Below are positions 1 to 9,132 of a stretch of 64,000 nt of DNA, piece by piece. The notes under the pieces were generated by a model. That model had not been told where the DNA came from. It did not search any database and saw only the letters and a program-made list of their open reading frames with translations. Origin of the DNA: RUG708 sp050946535 (lineage in GTDB: Bacteria; Bacillota; Clostridia; Peptostreptococcales; Anaerovoracaceae); contig JBMNUZ010000001.1 of the NCBI GenBank assembly GCA_050946535.1, positions 124,001 to 188,000 of the forward strand, written 5' to 3'. The number at the start of each line of letters is the position of its first letter. The stretch's first letter is position 1. The position numbers and the translations under genes were made by a program.

Positions 1-2
1 GT

Positions 3-1523
3 TTGAGGCTGAAGAACATTAAATTTCATTTTCCAGGCCGCAAAAACAGAGACAAAGACGATCTGGGCAATAAAGTCAGCGACACGGTTAAAAGCAAACC
101 GATGGCGATAAGGATCTTCAAGTATTTCGTCGTTTTTACGGTCACCATAATGGTTCTGCTGTGGCTCATGCAGATATTGTTTCTGCAGGCGTTCTATCAG
201 CAGATGAAAATAAATGAACTTTACGACACCGCGTCCGAAATAGAAAGCAATTACGGACGCGAATCGTTTTCTGATCTGATGACGGATCTGACCGTTACTT
301 CAGACATGTATATTCAGATCGACAACTCCAACACCATTCTGTATGCGACTACATCGAGCAACCCTGGCGACAGAATGAACGCATTCGCCAGCAAGTTCGA
401 CACCAATACGCTCAAGGAACAGCTGGAGAACACGACCTCGGATTACATAGTTGTAAAACAGCGTATGTACAACAGCGGCAATGCCGAGGCTATGATCTAC
501 GCATCTGTACTCGACGAGACGGACGGAATCAAAACATACCTGTTCATTTATGCGCCGCTGACGCCTGTAGGTTCGACGATTCATATTCTTGCCAGAATAC
601 TCATATGGATAACGTGCATCTCGATCATCTTCGGAATAATAATGTCGATAATCATTTCGAGGAGGCTGGCGAGACCTATCAACAGCCTGACCGCATCGGC
701 CGCGAGGCTGGCTGACGGCAATTACGAGGTAAACTTCGACGGATCGGGAACGGCCGAGACAGAGGAACTGGCTGCAACGCTGAACTACGCGGAGGCCGAG
801 CTCTCCAAATCCGACAAGCTGCAGAAAGACCTCATTGCGAATGTTTCGCACGATCTCAAGACTCCGCTTACTATGGTCAAGTCGTATGCGGAGATGATAC
901 GCGATATATCGGGCAACAATCCTGAGAAGAGAGAACGCCACCTGAATGTAATAATAAGCGAGGCCGACAGGCTGAACGATCTCGTCAACGATCTCACCGT
1001 CCTGTCGAAGATGCAGGCCAAGGTGGATGACCTCGATATAGAAGACGTAGATCTGAAAACCGTGGCGGAAGACATGGTCAACAGTTTCAGCCTTCACAGC
1101 GAGCAGGACAATTTCGACATGCGCGTCGAAACCGAAGGTGAAAATTTCACCGTAGAGGGCGATCTTAAGAAGATAAAGCAGGTATTTGCAAACCTTGTAG
1201 GAAACGCGGTGCGTTATTCCAGCGATGACAAATACGTCAGAGTCGTGCTGAAGGACTGCGGCGATTATGTGAGATGCGAGGTCAGAGACCACGGCCAGGG
1301 CATATCGGCGGAAGATATAGATCAGATCTGGGACAGATATTACCAGTCGAGCAAAAACCACAGCAGAACGACTCAGGGTACAGGACTGGGACTGTCGATA
1401 GTAAAACAGATTTTCATCCTGCATCACGCCAGATACGGCGTCGAGAGCACTCAGGGCGAGGGAAGCTGCTTCTGGTTCGAGCTCGACAGGAAACAGCCGC
1501 GTGATGAGACGAACAATGCGTAA
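3..1523 (+). CDS. Sensor histidine kinase (start uncertain)
   Basis: Membrane sensor kinase of a two-component system. Residues 41-64 and about 194-217 are hydrophobic membrane segments flanking an extracytoplasmic sensor of about 130 residues. A HAMP linker follows (about 218-270), then a HisKA domain with phospho-acceptor H283 in NVSHDLKTPL, and an HATPase domain with N box NLVGNAVRYS, G1 box DHGQGIS and G2 box GTGLGLS. The first visible start is a TTG two bases from the window edge, with no ribosome site in view and the frame open to the edge. The true start may therefore lie upstream; the ATG at 102 lacks a ribosome site. The partner response regulator is expected just upstream, outside the window. 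The signal cannot be inferred. The layout resembles VanS/PhoR-type kinases. Confidence 0.9.
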   Translation: MRLKNIKFHFPGRKNRDKDDLGNKVSDTVKSKPMAIRIFKYFVVFTVTIMVLLWLMQILFLQAFYQQMKINELYDTASEIESNYGRESFSDLMTDLTVTSDMYIQIDNSNTILYATTSSNPGDRMNAFASKFDTNTLKEQLENTTSDYIVVKQRMYNSGNAEAMIYASVLDETDGIKTYLFIYAPLTPVGSTIHILARILIWITCISIIFGIIMSIIISRRLARPINSLTASAARLADGNYEVNFDGSGTAETEELAATLNYAEAELSKSDKLQKDLIANVSHDLKTPLTMVKSYAEMIRDISGNNPEKRERHLNVIISEADRLNDLVNDLTVLSKMQAKVDDLDIEDVDLKTVAEDMVNSFSLHSEQDNFDMRVETEGENFTVEGDLKKIKQVFANLVGNAVRYSSDDKYVRVVLKDCGDYVRCEVRDHGQGISAEDIDQIWDRYYQSSKNHSRTTQGTGLGLSIVKQIFILHHARYGVESTQGEGSCFWFELDRKQPRDETNNA

Positions 1524-1645
1524 CAGCTGCAAAGCGTGAAAATGCAGGCGCTGCACAGCCGCGCGGTATTATTCTGTATTGCGGCGGGTCTGCAGAGGGC
1601 AGCAGCAAAGAGAATCAATAAAGAAAATGATACAAGGAGAGATAG

Positions 1646-3040
1646 ATGGCGAAAAAAGTGCAGACTGTGTTTGTCTGTCAGCAATGCGGATATGAGAGCC
1701 CGCGCTGGATGGGACGCTGTGTTGTCTGCGGTGCCTGGAATTCTTTTGTAGAAGAGAAGGCCGGAGACGATAAAGACGACGCCAGGCGGCGCACCGGACG
1801 CGCGGCGGTCACAAAGTCAGGCGTGGTGAGATCAGGACGTCCGGTGCCGCTTAAAAACGTCAGGTCGGGCGAGAACGACAGAATTGACACCGGAATACCG
1901 GAATTCAACCGGGTGCTCGGAGGCGGCCTCGTGAGAGGCTCGCTGACTCTGATATCAGGAGAGCCTGGCATCGGGAAGTCGACGCTGATCCTGCAGGCCG
2001 CTTCGAAAATAGCGGCAGAGTACGGAAAGGTTCTTTACGTAAGCGGCGAAGAGTCAGAGGAACAGATCAAAATGAGGGCGGACAGAATATGCGGTGCGCT
2101 CCCTGACGATCTGTACATACTCGCAGAGACGAATATGGAAAACGTGATGACTCAGTTCGATGCCGTAAAACCGGTATTCATGATCGTCGATTCGATACAG
2201 ACTATGTATACGGACAGTCTCGAATCGGCTCCGGGTTCGGTGTCTCAGGTCAGAGACTGCGGCGCGGCTCTCATGAAAGCCGGCAAGGAGAACGGGACTC
2301 CTGTCCTGATCGTCGCCCACGTGACTAAATCGGGAGAACTCGCGGGTCCGCGCACCGTCGAGCATATGGTCGACACAGTTCTGCAGTTCAACGGTGAAAG
2401 AAGCACGACGCTCAGAATTCTGCGCGCCGTCAAGAACAGATTCGGGACGACGAATGAAATCGGCGCATTCGAGATGGGCAGAGAAGGTTTGATACCGGTT
2501 TTAAATCTGTCCGAAAGCCTGATGCAGGATATGGAGAAGGGCATGGAAGGCTCTGTCGCCACAGCGGTATATGAAGGAACGAGACCGCTTATCCTCGAAG
2601 TACAGGCTCTTTCGACGCCTACATCTGCAGGATTCGCGAGGAGACAGGCGATAGGCGTCGATATCAGAAGGCTGAACATGATCATAGCAGTGCTCGAGAG
2701 GCATGCCGGGATATCACTTGCGAATCAGGATATTTACGTGAACATAGTCGGGGGAATCAGGCCGGACGGCACTTCCTACGACCTGGCGGCGGCGATGGCG
2801 ATCTATTCGTCGTATATCCGCAAGGCACCGCCTGAAAATACGATCATTCTTGGAGAAATCGGCCTTACAGGAGGGCTCAGATCGGTCCAGTTCACCGACA
2901 GAATCGTCAGCGAAGCAAAAAGACTGGGCTTTGAAAGGATAATCATGCCTGAAAAAAACGCCTCGAAATTCCGTGATATGAAAAAGCCTGAGATAACAGG
3001 CGTATCGGATATATCACAGGCTCTGAGGCTGATCGGTTGA
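1646..3040 (+). CDS. radA: DNA repair protein RadA
   Basis: Hexameric RecA-like ATPase that helps process recombination intermediates (branch migration on D-loops). The 464 residues show an N-terminal C4 zinc finger (C11, C14, C25, C28), Walker A GEPGIGKST at 105-113, the RadA-specific KNRFG motif starting near residue 263, and a C-terminal Lon-protease-like domain without the protease catalytic role. The ATG follows an AAGGAGAG ribosome site. In many Firmicutes radA is followed by disA; here yacL follows directly after a 112-base spacer, so disA is missing at this locus. Confidence 0.97.
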   Translation: MAKKVQTVFVCQQCGYESPRWMGRCVVCGAWNSFVEEKAGDDKDDARRRTGRAAVTKSGVVRSGRPVPLKNVRSGENDRIDTGIPEFNRVLGGGLVRGSLTLISGEPGIGKSTLILQAASKIAAEYGKVLYVSGEESEEQIKMRADRICGALPDDLYILAETNMENVMTQFDAVKPVFMIVDSIQTMYTDSLESAPGSVSQVRDCGAALMKAGKENGTPVLIVAHVTKSGELAGPRTVEHMVDTVLQFNGERSTTLRILRAVKNRFGTTNEIGAFEMGREGLIPVLNLSESLMQDMEKGMEGSVATAVYEGTRPLILEVQALSTPTSAGFARRQAIGVDIRRLNMIIAVLERHAGISLANQDIYVNIVGGIRPDGTSYDLAAAMAIYSSYIRKAPPENTIILGEIGLTGGLRSVQFTDRIVSEAKRLGFERIIMPEKNASKFRDMKKPEITGVSDISQALRLIG

Positions 3041-3152
3041 CGCTGTATTGTGTCTGAATTATAATTATAATTCATAATGGCTTTTTCCGGAGTGACGGGC
3101 TGAAGACCTTCATAACCGGAGCAGCCGTTGATTTTAAGGAAAGGAGGGAAGG

Positions 3153-4250
3153 ATGATAGGTAAAAAAATTTACAGAGGAATTTTCGCTGTTCTCGGGATA
3201 TTGTGCGGCGTAGGCGTATCATATCTTATTCATTTTATCTTTAAAAATGTGCAGGGACTTCCGGCGATCGACGATAAAGTATTTATAGCACTGATCGCCG
3301 TTTGTGCTGTTGCAGGCGGAATCATATTTTTCTTAATTGCGCCGGCAGTATCGCGTGGATTCGAAAAACTGGTCCAGGATCTGGATAAATCGCTTCAGCA
3401 GGTTCCGATACGTGTTTTCGTGTGCGGGACCATAGGGCTGATACTCGGCCTGCTCGTCGCGTTTCTCATATCACAGCTGTGGTCGTCGCTCGAGATACCG
3501 CTGCTTAAAGCGATACTTTCAATAGCGGTATATATACTTCTGGGTTATCTCGGCGTGTCCATCGCGGCAAAGCGCGCCGATGAGCTCACTGCAGGGTTCA
3601 GGAATCTGAACGAAGGCAGGAACATCAGAAGTTCGCGGACAAAGGTAAAACCACCTGCGCCCAAGATCCTCGACACGAGTGTAATAATCGACGGCCGGAT
3701 AGCCGATATCATGAAGACAGGCTTTATCGAGGGCCAGATAGTAATTCCTGAATTCGTACTCGTCGAGTTAAGGCATATTGCGGATTCTTCGGATTCGCTC
3801 AAGCGCAACAGGGGCCGCAGAGGCCTGGATATTCTTAACAAAATTCAGGAACAGTACGGCATTAAGATCTATAACACAGACCACGAGAAAAGCCTGCGCG
3901 ATATCGACGAGGTCGATGTAAAACTGCTCGAGCTGGCGTCGATAATGCACGGCAAGGTGGTTACAAACGATTACAATCTCAACAAGGTAGCCGCTATAAA
4001 AGGCGTGGAAGTTCTGAACATCAACGAGCTGGCCAACACTCTCAAACCTGTGGTCCTGCCGGGCGAGGAGATGACTCTGACGCCTATAAAGGCAGGCAAG
4101 GAAGAAGGCCAGGCGCTGGCATATCTGGACGACGGAACTATGATAGTCGTCGAGGACGGATGGCATTACATCGGACAGGAGATCACTGTCGTAGTCACCA
4201 GCGTGCTGCAGACCTCGGCAGGCAGAATGATATTTGCAAGAAAGGACTGA
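3153..4250 (+). CDS. yacL: PIN/TRAM membrane protein, YacL family
   Basis: Integral membrane protein with a cytoplasmic nuclease-like domain. Four hydrophobic segments lie at about 8-30, 43-66, 87-109 and 115-137. A PIN domain begins at KILDTSVIIDGRIADI, with the first acidic metal ligand at D174, and runs to about 290. A TRAM RNA-binding domain ends the 365-residue protein. The family is conserved next to radA and ispD in Firmicutes. PIN domains are usually metal-dependent ribonucleases, but the substrate of YacL is not established. A GGAGGGAAGG ribosome site precedes the ATG. The stop lies four bases before the chosen ispDF start, so the two are probably co-translated. Confidence 0.93.
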   Translation: MIGKKIYRGIFAVLGILCGVGVSYLIHFIFKNVQGLPAIDDKVFIALIAVCAVAGGIIFFLIAPAVSRGFEKLVQDLDKSLQQVPIRVFVCGTIGLILGLLVAFLISQLWSSLEIPLLKAILSIAVYILLGYLGVSIAAKRADELTAGFRNLNEGRNIRSSRTKVKPPAPKILDTSVIIDGRIADIMKTGFIEGQIVIPEFVLVELRHIADSSDSLKRNRGRRGLDILNKIQEQYGIKIYNTDHEKSLRDIDEVDVKLLELASIMHGKVVTNDYNLNKVAAIKGVEVLNINELANTLKPVVLPGEEMTLTPIKAGKEEGQALAYLDDGTMIVVEDGWHYIGQEITVVVTSVLQTSAGRMIFARKD

Positions 4251-4254
4251 CGTT

Positions 4255-5493
4255 TTGTATAAATCCGAAAAAGTCAGTGTCGTTGTGGCTGCTGCAGGAT
4301 CGTCGCGCAGGATGAAAGGCATAGACAAAATGTATCTCGAGCTGGGAGGAATCCCGGTCCTTGCGCGCACAATCGGCGTCTTCGAAAAATGCAGCTTCAT
4401 TGATGAGATAGTCGCAGTCGTAAAGCCGGGGACTCTGGATAAGTTCAGAAGCGAAATCGCGGAAAAGTACGGGTTTGAGAAATTGAAAGCAGCGGCCGAG
4501 GGCGGAAGCGAGCGGGTATATTCTGTCTCAAAAGCGCTCGAAGCCGTTTCGCCCGATGCCGGAATCGTCATGATACAGGACGGAGCGCGGCCTTTTGCAA
4601 CGCAGGAACTCATCCTGAGAGTGCTCGATGCTGCTTATACTTACGGTGCGGCAGTGCCGGGCGTGAGACTGCGCGATACGGTGAAAATTGCCGGAGAAGA
4701 CAGCGGCTCTCTCGTCGTTAACGGCACCCCGGACAGAAGCCTGCTCAGGGCCGTCCAGACACCTCAGGGTTTTAAAGCCGGCGTTCTGCGCGAAGCGTAC
4801 GCAGAGTTTTCGTCTGAAGGTGAAGGAAATGCCGGAAAGATCACCGACGATGCGTCGATGGTGGAAGCACTGGGCCGGAAGGTCGTGATCGTGGAAGGCA
4901 GCGAAGATAATATGAAAATAACGACCGCTTCCGATATAAAGAGAGCGGAGATGATTTTATACGGCAAGGCCGATGTTACAGAAGATACTGCCGCTCCGCA
5001 CGGAGCGGTATATTCGCGTACAGGCACCGGATTCGACGTTCATGCATTCGCAGACGGCCGCCGGCTTGTAATCGGCGGAGTCGAGATCCCGTACGAACGG
5101 GGGCTCGCGGGCCATTCCGACGCCGACGTTCTGATTCACGCGGTCATGGATGCGGCGCTGGGAGCATGCGCGCTCAGAGATATAGGAACTTATTTCCCTG
5201 ACGACGACCCTGCGTACGAAGGTGCGGACAGCATGAAACTACTCGAAAAGACGGCGGAGATCATCAGAGAAAATTCATTCGAATTCGTCAATATAGATGC
5301 GACCGTAATCGCACAGGCCCCGAAGATGGCGCCGTACATAGAAAAGATGCGCGAAAACATCGCGTCGGCCGCCGGCATCAGTGCAGATGCCGTAGGAGTC
5401 AAGGCGACGACGACGGAGCACCTGGGGTTTACAGGAAGAAAGGAAGGCATCGCCGCACAGGCGGTTGTCTCTGTAATAAAAACAAATAAATAA
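4255..5493 (+). CDS. ispDF: Bifunctional IspD-IspF of the MEP isoprenoid pathway
   Basis: Fused enzyme of the non-mevalonate isoprenoid pathway. Residues 1 to about 225 are 2-C-methyl-D-erythritol 4-phosphate cytidylyltransferase (nucleotide-binding AAAGSSRRM; VNGTPDRSLLRAVQTPQGF). From about 255 on is 2-C-methyl-D-erythritol 2,4-cyclodiphosphate synthase, with TGTGFDVHAF and GLAGHSDADVLIHA holding the metal-binding Asp and His residues. I chose TTG at 4255 because AAAGGA sits eight bases upstream; an in-frame TTG at 4234 overlaps yacL and has no ribosome site. Most Firmicutes carry ispD and ispF as two adjacent genes, so the fusion is notable. It skips the middle kinase step IspE, as other IspDF fusions do. 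Confidence 0.94.
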   Translation: MYKSEKVSVVVAAAGSSRRMKGIDKMYLELGGIPVLARTIGVFEKCSFIDEIVAVVKPGTLDKFRSEIAEKYGFEKLKAAAEGGSERVYSVSKALEAVSPDAGIVMIQDGARPFATQELILRVLDAAYTYGAAVPGVRLRDTVKIAGEDSGSLVVNGTPDRSLLRAVQTPQGFKAGVLREAYAEFSSEGEGNAGKITDDASMVEALGRKVVIVEGSEDNMKITTASDIKRAEMILYGKADVTEDTAAPHGAVYSRTGTGFDVHAFADGRRLVIGGVEIPYERGLAGHSDADVLIHAVMDAALGACALRDIGTYFPDDDPAYEGADSMKLLEKTAEIIRENSFEFVNIDATVIAQAPKMAPYIEKMRENIASAAGISADAVGVKATTTEHLGFTGRKEGIAAQAVVSVIKTNK

Positions 5494-5520
5494 AAGTTAT
5501 TATTAAGGAGAGATACCGGC

Positions 5521-7290
5521 ATGAAAATGTCAAAAATGTACATCAGGACTCTGAGAGAAGTGCCTGCAGAGGCGGTTCTCCCGAGCCACATACTTATGCT
5601 GCGCACGGGAATGATCAGAAAGCTCGTTTCCGGCGTTTACGGCTATATGCCGCTCGGCAAGAGAGTCCTCGACAAGGTCGAAAAAATCGTCAAGGAAGAG
5701 ATGGACGCTACAGGCGCTGAGGAGATCCTCATGTCTGCACTCCAGCCTGCAGAGCTCTGGCAGGAATCCGGCAGGTGGGGCGCTTACGGTCCTGAAATGT
5801 GGCGTATCAGGGACAGAAACGACAGAGAATTCTGCCTCGGACCTACCCATGAAGAAATCTTCACGGATATAATCAGAAACGGCGTCAGCTCGTACCGCCA
5901 GCTTCCTGTAAAACTTTATCAGATTCAGACGAAGTACAGAGACGAGGCGCGCCCGAGATTCGGCCTCATGAGAAGCCGTGAATTCATCATGAAGGACGCA
6001 TATTCGTTTGACAAGGACCAGGAAGGCCTCGACGAGAGCTACAATGTGATGTTCGACGCTTATAACAAGGTATTCACCCGCTGCGGTCTTAAATTCAGAC
6101 CCGTCGAAGCGGACACGGGCGCAATCGGCGGAAACGGCTCGCACGAATTCACCGCACTCGCCGAGAACGGAGAGAGCAGCATCGTTTACTGCGAACACTG
6201 CGACATGGCTGCCACAGACGAGAGAGCGGAGCTCAGGGACGATCCTCCTTCACCTGAGAGCGAGGAGATGCTTCCATTGAAAGAGGTAGAGACTCCGGGA
6301 ACAAAGACGATCGAAATGGTTGCGGATTATCTCCATCTCGACAAAAAACAGACGATCAAGGCGCTTCTGTACGAAACATATGACGATGATGGAAATGTCT
6401 CAGGATATGTTGCCGCGTTTATCAGAGGAGACAGGGAGGCAAACGTCATCAAACTGGCAAATGCTCTCGGTATCCAGGAACATCAGATCGCATTCGCGGA
6501 CGAACAGAAAATGTCCGAAGCAACGGGATGCGTCGGCGGATTTACAGGTCCTGTAGGTCTCAAAAACTGCACTGTCGTCGCAGACACCGAGATCGTGGGA
6601 CTTAAAAATATGTGTGCGGGCGCGAACCACAGAGATCATCACTATATTAACGTCAACTACGGCAGAGATTACACGGCTGATATCGTCGTGAACTTCAAGA
6701 TGATACAGGAAGGCGATCCGTGTCCGGTATGTGGAAATCCTGTCAAATTCACGAGAGGAATCGAAGTAGGCCAGGTTTTCAAGCTCGGGACGAAATACAG
6801 CCACCCTATGCACGCTGTATATAAAGATGAAAACATGAAAGAACACGATATATACATGGGCAGTTACGGAATCGGCGTCAGCAGAACGATGGCGGCCATC
6901 GTCGAACAGTATCACGACGACGATGGTATCATATGGCCGGTTCCAGTCGCTCCGTACCATGTTATAATTACTGTGGTAAAGACGAAAGACGACAAACAGA
7001 TGCAGCTTGCGGAACAGATGGAAAAGGAACTGGCTGCGCAGGGCGTCGAAGTCATGCTCGACGACAGGGACGAGCGCCCGGGAGTTAAATTCAAGGACGC
7101 GGACCTGCTCGGCATTCCTGTAAGGATCACCGTCGGCAGAAGAGCCGGCGAGGGAATCGTCGAATACAAACTCAGGAAAGACGCTGACAAGATTGAGATT
7201 CCTGCGGACGAAGCAGTGAAGAAAGCAGCCGGTTATATAAAGGACGAACTCAGCAGCCATTCTCACGAAGCAGTTGCAGATCTGCACTGA
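5521..7290 (+). CDS. proS: Prolyl-tRNA synthetase
   Basis: Class II aminoacyl-tRNA synthetase that charges tRNA-Pro. The 589-residue length and the insertion between motifs 2 and 3 match the bacterial type with the INS editing domain that clears Ala-tRNA-Pro. Motif 2 is at RFGLMRSREFIMKDAYSFD and motif 3 at GSYGIGVSRTMAAIVE. The C-terminal anticodon-binding domain contains LDDRDERPGVKFKDADLLG. An AAGGAG ribosome site lies ten bases before the chosen ATG; a second in-frame ATG two codons later is possible. No T-box leader is visible in the 27-base gap after ispDF, so the gene is probably read with its upstream neighbours. Confidence 0.97.
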   Translation: MKMSKMYIRTLREVPAEAVLPSHILMLRTGMIRKLVSGVYGYMPLGKRVLDKVEKIVKEEMDATGAEEILMSALQPAELWQESGRWGAYGPEMWRIRDRNDREFCLGPTHEEIFTDIIRNGVSSYRQLPVKLYQIQTKYRDEARPRFGLMRSREFIMKDAYSFDKDQEGLDESYNVMFDAYNKVFTRCGLKFRPVEADTGAIGGNGSHEFTALAENGESSIVYCEHCDMAATDERAELRDDPPSPESEEMLPLKEVETPGTKTIEMVADYLHLDKKQTIKALLYETYDDDGNVSGYVAAFIRGDREANVIKLANALGIQEHQIAFADEQKMSEATGCVGGFTGPVGLKNCTVVADTEIVGLKNMCAGANHRDHHYINVNYGRDYTADIVVNFKMIQEGDPCPVCGNPVKFTRGIEVGQVFKLGTKYSHPMHAVYKDENMKEHDIYMGSYGIGVSRTMAAIVEQYHDDDGIIWPVPVAPYHVIITVVKTKDDKQMQLAEQMEKELAAQGVEVMLDDRDERPGVKFKDADLLGIPVRITVGRRAGEGIVEYKLRKDADKIEIPADEAVKKAAGYIKDELSSHSHEAVADLH

Positions 7291-7317
7291 CCTTAATGAG
7301 TCAAGGAGGATATCACA

Positions 7318-7812
7318 ATGAAAAAATTCACCATCGAGATGCAGGACGGAGGCAAAATGACAGGGGAGCTTTATCCTGACATCGCGCCTATCACTGTGGA
7401 AAATTTCGAGAAGCTCGCGAACGACGGTTTCTACGACGGACTGATCTTCCACAGGGTTATTCCGGGATTCATGATTCAGGGAGGAGACCCAAAAGGAACA
7501 GGAATGGGCGGTTCGAACAAGAAAATCCACGGCGAGTTCATGGCTAACGGCACGCCTAATCCTATCAAACACGTAAGAGGCGTAATATCGATGGCAAGAG
7601 CGATGGATAAGAATTCCGCAAGCTCGCAGTTCTTCATCATGGTGGCAGATGCACCTCATCTCGACGGCCAGTACGCTGCTTTCGGCAGAGTCACCGATGG
7701 CATGGAAGTCGCCGATGCGATCGTCGATGTGGGTCAGGACTACAACGACAGACCTGTTAAAGACCAGGTTATGAAGAGCATCCGTGTGGAAGACGTAGAG
7801 GACGCTGAATAA
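7318..7812 (+). CDS. Cyclophilin-type peptidyl-prolyl isomerase
   Basis: Cytoplasmic cyclophilin that catalyses cis-trans isomerisation of prolyl bonds. The 164 residues form one domain with no signal peptide. The core is clear: FHRVIPGFMIQGGDPKGTG carries the catalytic Arg and the Phe/Met/Gln pocket residues, and SSQFFIM and HLDGQYAAFGRV complete it. A near-perfect AAGGAGG precedes the ATG. It lies 27 bases after proS, which may reflect simple co-transcription. Confidence 0.95.
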   Translation: MKKFTIEMQDGGKMTGELYPDIAPITVENFEKLANDGFYDGLIFHRVIPGFMIQGGDPKGTGMGGSNKKIHGEFMANGTPNPIKHVRGVISMARAMDKNSASSQFFIMVADAPHLDGQYAAFGRVTDGMEVADAIVDVGQDYNDRPVKDQVMKSIRVEDVEDAE

Positions 7813-7835
7813 ACAGGAAGAGTGAGGCGGATCAA

Positions 7836-8576
7836 ATGTGGAAAATATATGATGAATTGATCGAAAACATTCCGGAAGATCTCAAAGTTACGTCATATGT
7901 TTCCGGAAGCAACTGGAGTATGGTCAGGAGCGGAGACCTCTGCGGCACAGCGATGACTGTTCCCGGTCACAAAGCGATAGACAATTATCCGGTGGATCTT
8001 GAAAACGCAAAGCTGAAAGAAGTGGCAGCCTTCGCGAAATCGTGGAATTTCAAAGAGGCGTCGCTCGGCATGGCGGCGATAAACGCGTATTACAATACGA
8101 TGGACAATGCACACCGTCTTGGGCACCGCGACGAAAAGGATGAGCACGGCAAAAATGCCTTCGACTATATGATAGACAGCCTGAGCGGCAAGAGAGTAGC
8201 GATGATCGGGCATTTCCCGAATATAGAAAGGCTCGCGAAAAACGCCGAGATAAAGGTGCTAGAAAGGGACCCGGGCGGAGACGATTATCCTGATCCGGCG
8301 TGCGAATACATACTGCCGGAAAGCGATGTGGTCATCATCACAGGCAGCGCGTTTACGAACAAAACGATGCCGCGCCTTCTGCAGCTCAGCAGAAACGCGA
8401 TGACCTGCGTCGTAGGACCGACCACGCCGATATCGGAAATTCTGTTTGATTATGGAGTCGATCTCGTCAGCGGCTTTTGTTCGCTTGATGCAGATAAAAC
8501 TGAAAGAGTGATCTGCGCCGGAACGCGCAGACAGCTTTTCAGAACTGGAACTATGGTAAACTGCGAACGGCAGTAG
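7836..8576 (+). CDS. DUF4213/DUF364 putative heavy-metal chelation protein
   Basis: The 246 residues match the two-domain DUF4213-DUF364 family: an N-terminal DUF4213 region (through roughly residue 90, with SGDLCGTAMTVPGH) and a C-terminal Rossmann-like DUF364 domain (KRVAMIGHFPNIERL, DVVIITGSAFTNKTMPRLL, VVGPTTPISEILFDYGVD). The family is described only as putative heavy-metal chelation, and no reaction is established. A ferredoxin starts 13 bases downstream, so the pair is likely co-expressed. This hints at a redox or metal-cofactor role, which is inference. The upstream ribosome site is weak (GAGGCGG-like). Confidence 0.85.
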   Translation: MWKIYDELIENIPEDLKVTSYVSGSNWSMVRSGDLCGTAMTVPGHKAIDNYPVDLENAKLKEVAAFAKSWNFKEASLGMAAINAYYNTMDNAHRLGHRDEKDEHGKNAFDYMIDSLSGKRVAMIGHFPNIERLAKNAEIKVLERDPGGDDYPDPACEYILPESDVVIITGSAFTNKTMPRLLQLSRNAMTCVVGPTTPISEILFDYGVDLVSGFCSLDADKTERVICAGTRRQLFRTGTMVNCERQ

Positions 8577-8589
8577 AAAGGATGTCATC

Positions 8590-8781
8590 ATGAAAGCATC
8601 TGTGAATTCCAAAGATTGTTGGGGATGCGGACTTTGCGAAGCTACATGTCCGGAAGTTTTCAGAGTAGAAAGCAGTGACGACAAAGCGCATGCGTACGCG
8701 GAACCGACCGGCAGCACAGAACCCAAAGTTAAGCAGGCTGCCGAAGAATGCCCGGCCCAGGTAATCGAGATTATGGGTTAA
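8590..8781 (+). CDS. Single-cluster [4Fe-4S] ferredoxin
   Basis: Small electron carrier of 63 residues. Cluster ligands are C10, C13 and C16 in CWGCGLC plus C54 in ECPAQVIEI; an extra C20 in TCPEVF is a possible disulfide partner. This is the monocluster type typical of Clostridia and Thermotoga rather than the 2[4Fe-4S] type. GAAAGGA lies seven bases before the ATG. It closes the operon: a short inverted repeat overlaps its stop and a strong terminator follows. The partner is unknown; the adjacent DUF364 protein is a candidate from position only. Confidence 0.92.
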   Translation: MKASVNSKDCWGCGLCEATCPEVFRVESSDDKAHAYAEPTGSTEPKVKQAAEECPAQVIEIMG

Positions 8782-8809
8782 AACAGTATTTTTTCAGGGT
8801 ACTGTTTAT

Positions 8810-8838
8810 GCGGAACCGTCATGCGGTTCCGCTTTTTT
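8810..8838 (+). terminator. Intrinsic terminator after ferredoxin gene
   Basis: Nine-base-pair stem GCGGAACCG/CGGTTCCGC with loop TCATG followed by six T. A second inverted repeat, AAACAGTA (8781-8788) with TACTGTTT (8800-8807), sits between the stop codon and this stem. Together they should end transcription from the radA-side operon. Confidence 0.9.
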
Positions 8839-9045
8839 CATGCGCTTTATTCCGGGCGGAAAAGCTCCGGACCTTCTCAGGACATGCTTAAGACATGTTC
8901 CAGGCCGCCGGAACCGACAGAATGCTCCTGCAATGGAACGGAAATTTTGCAAAGAATGCCGAAATTACGGTAAAAATGATAGAATAGTGGCAAATATATA
9001 TATAACATGCGTCATCAATCAGACTTTTAACTGTATTATTACGTT
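8839..9045. other. Non-coding spacer upstream of the cysE promoter
   Basis: No convincing gene. A 69-codon open frame here has no ribosome site or recognisable product. The stretch becomes very AT-rich towards its right end. I see no T-box, S-box or other known sulfur riboswitch core. Confidence 0.5.
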
Positions 9046-9074
9046 TTGACGCAGATAATCATATATCATATAAT
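9046..9074 (+). promoter_or_regulatory. Sigma-A-type promoter of cysE-cysS
   Basis: TTGACG, a 17-base spacer and a perfect TATAAT. Transcription should begin near 9081, giving a leader of about 50 bases. The leader contains ATGAGC-GATTT-GCTCAT (9104-9120), a six-base inverted repeat ending one base before the GGAGG ribosome site. It could be a hairpin affecting start access or a regulator site. Confidence 0.85.
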
Positions 9075-9132
9075 ATATATTCGCTGAATGAGCCGAAAAA
9101 AGAATGAGCGATTTGCTCATCTGGAGGATAAC

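Noticed and set aside
300..1556. Long minus-strand frame opposite the histidine kinase
   Set aside because: The plus-strand kinase motifs are unmistakable; the antisense product has no domain features.
6400..7659. 419-codon minus-strand frame across proS and the cyclophilin gene
   Set aside because: Spans two clear plus-strand genes and lacks start signals.
8840..9049. 69-codon frame upstream of cysE
   Set aside because: No ribosome site, and it runs into the promoter region; no recognisable protein.
8839..9132. Cysteine T-box or S-box upstream of cysE-cysS
   Set aside because: No T-box consensus (TGGNACC-type bulge), specifier loop or SAM riboswitch core visible; the leader from the mapped promoter is only about 50 bases.
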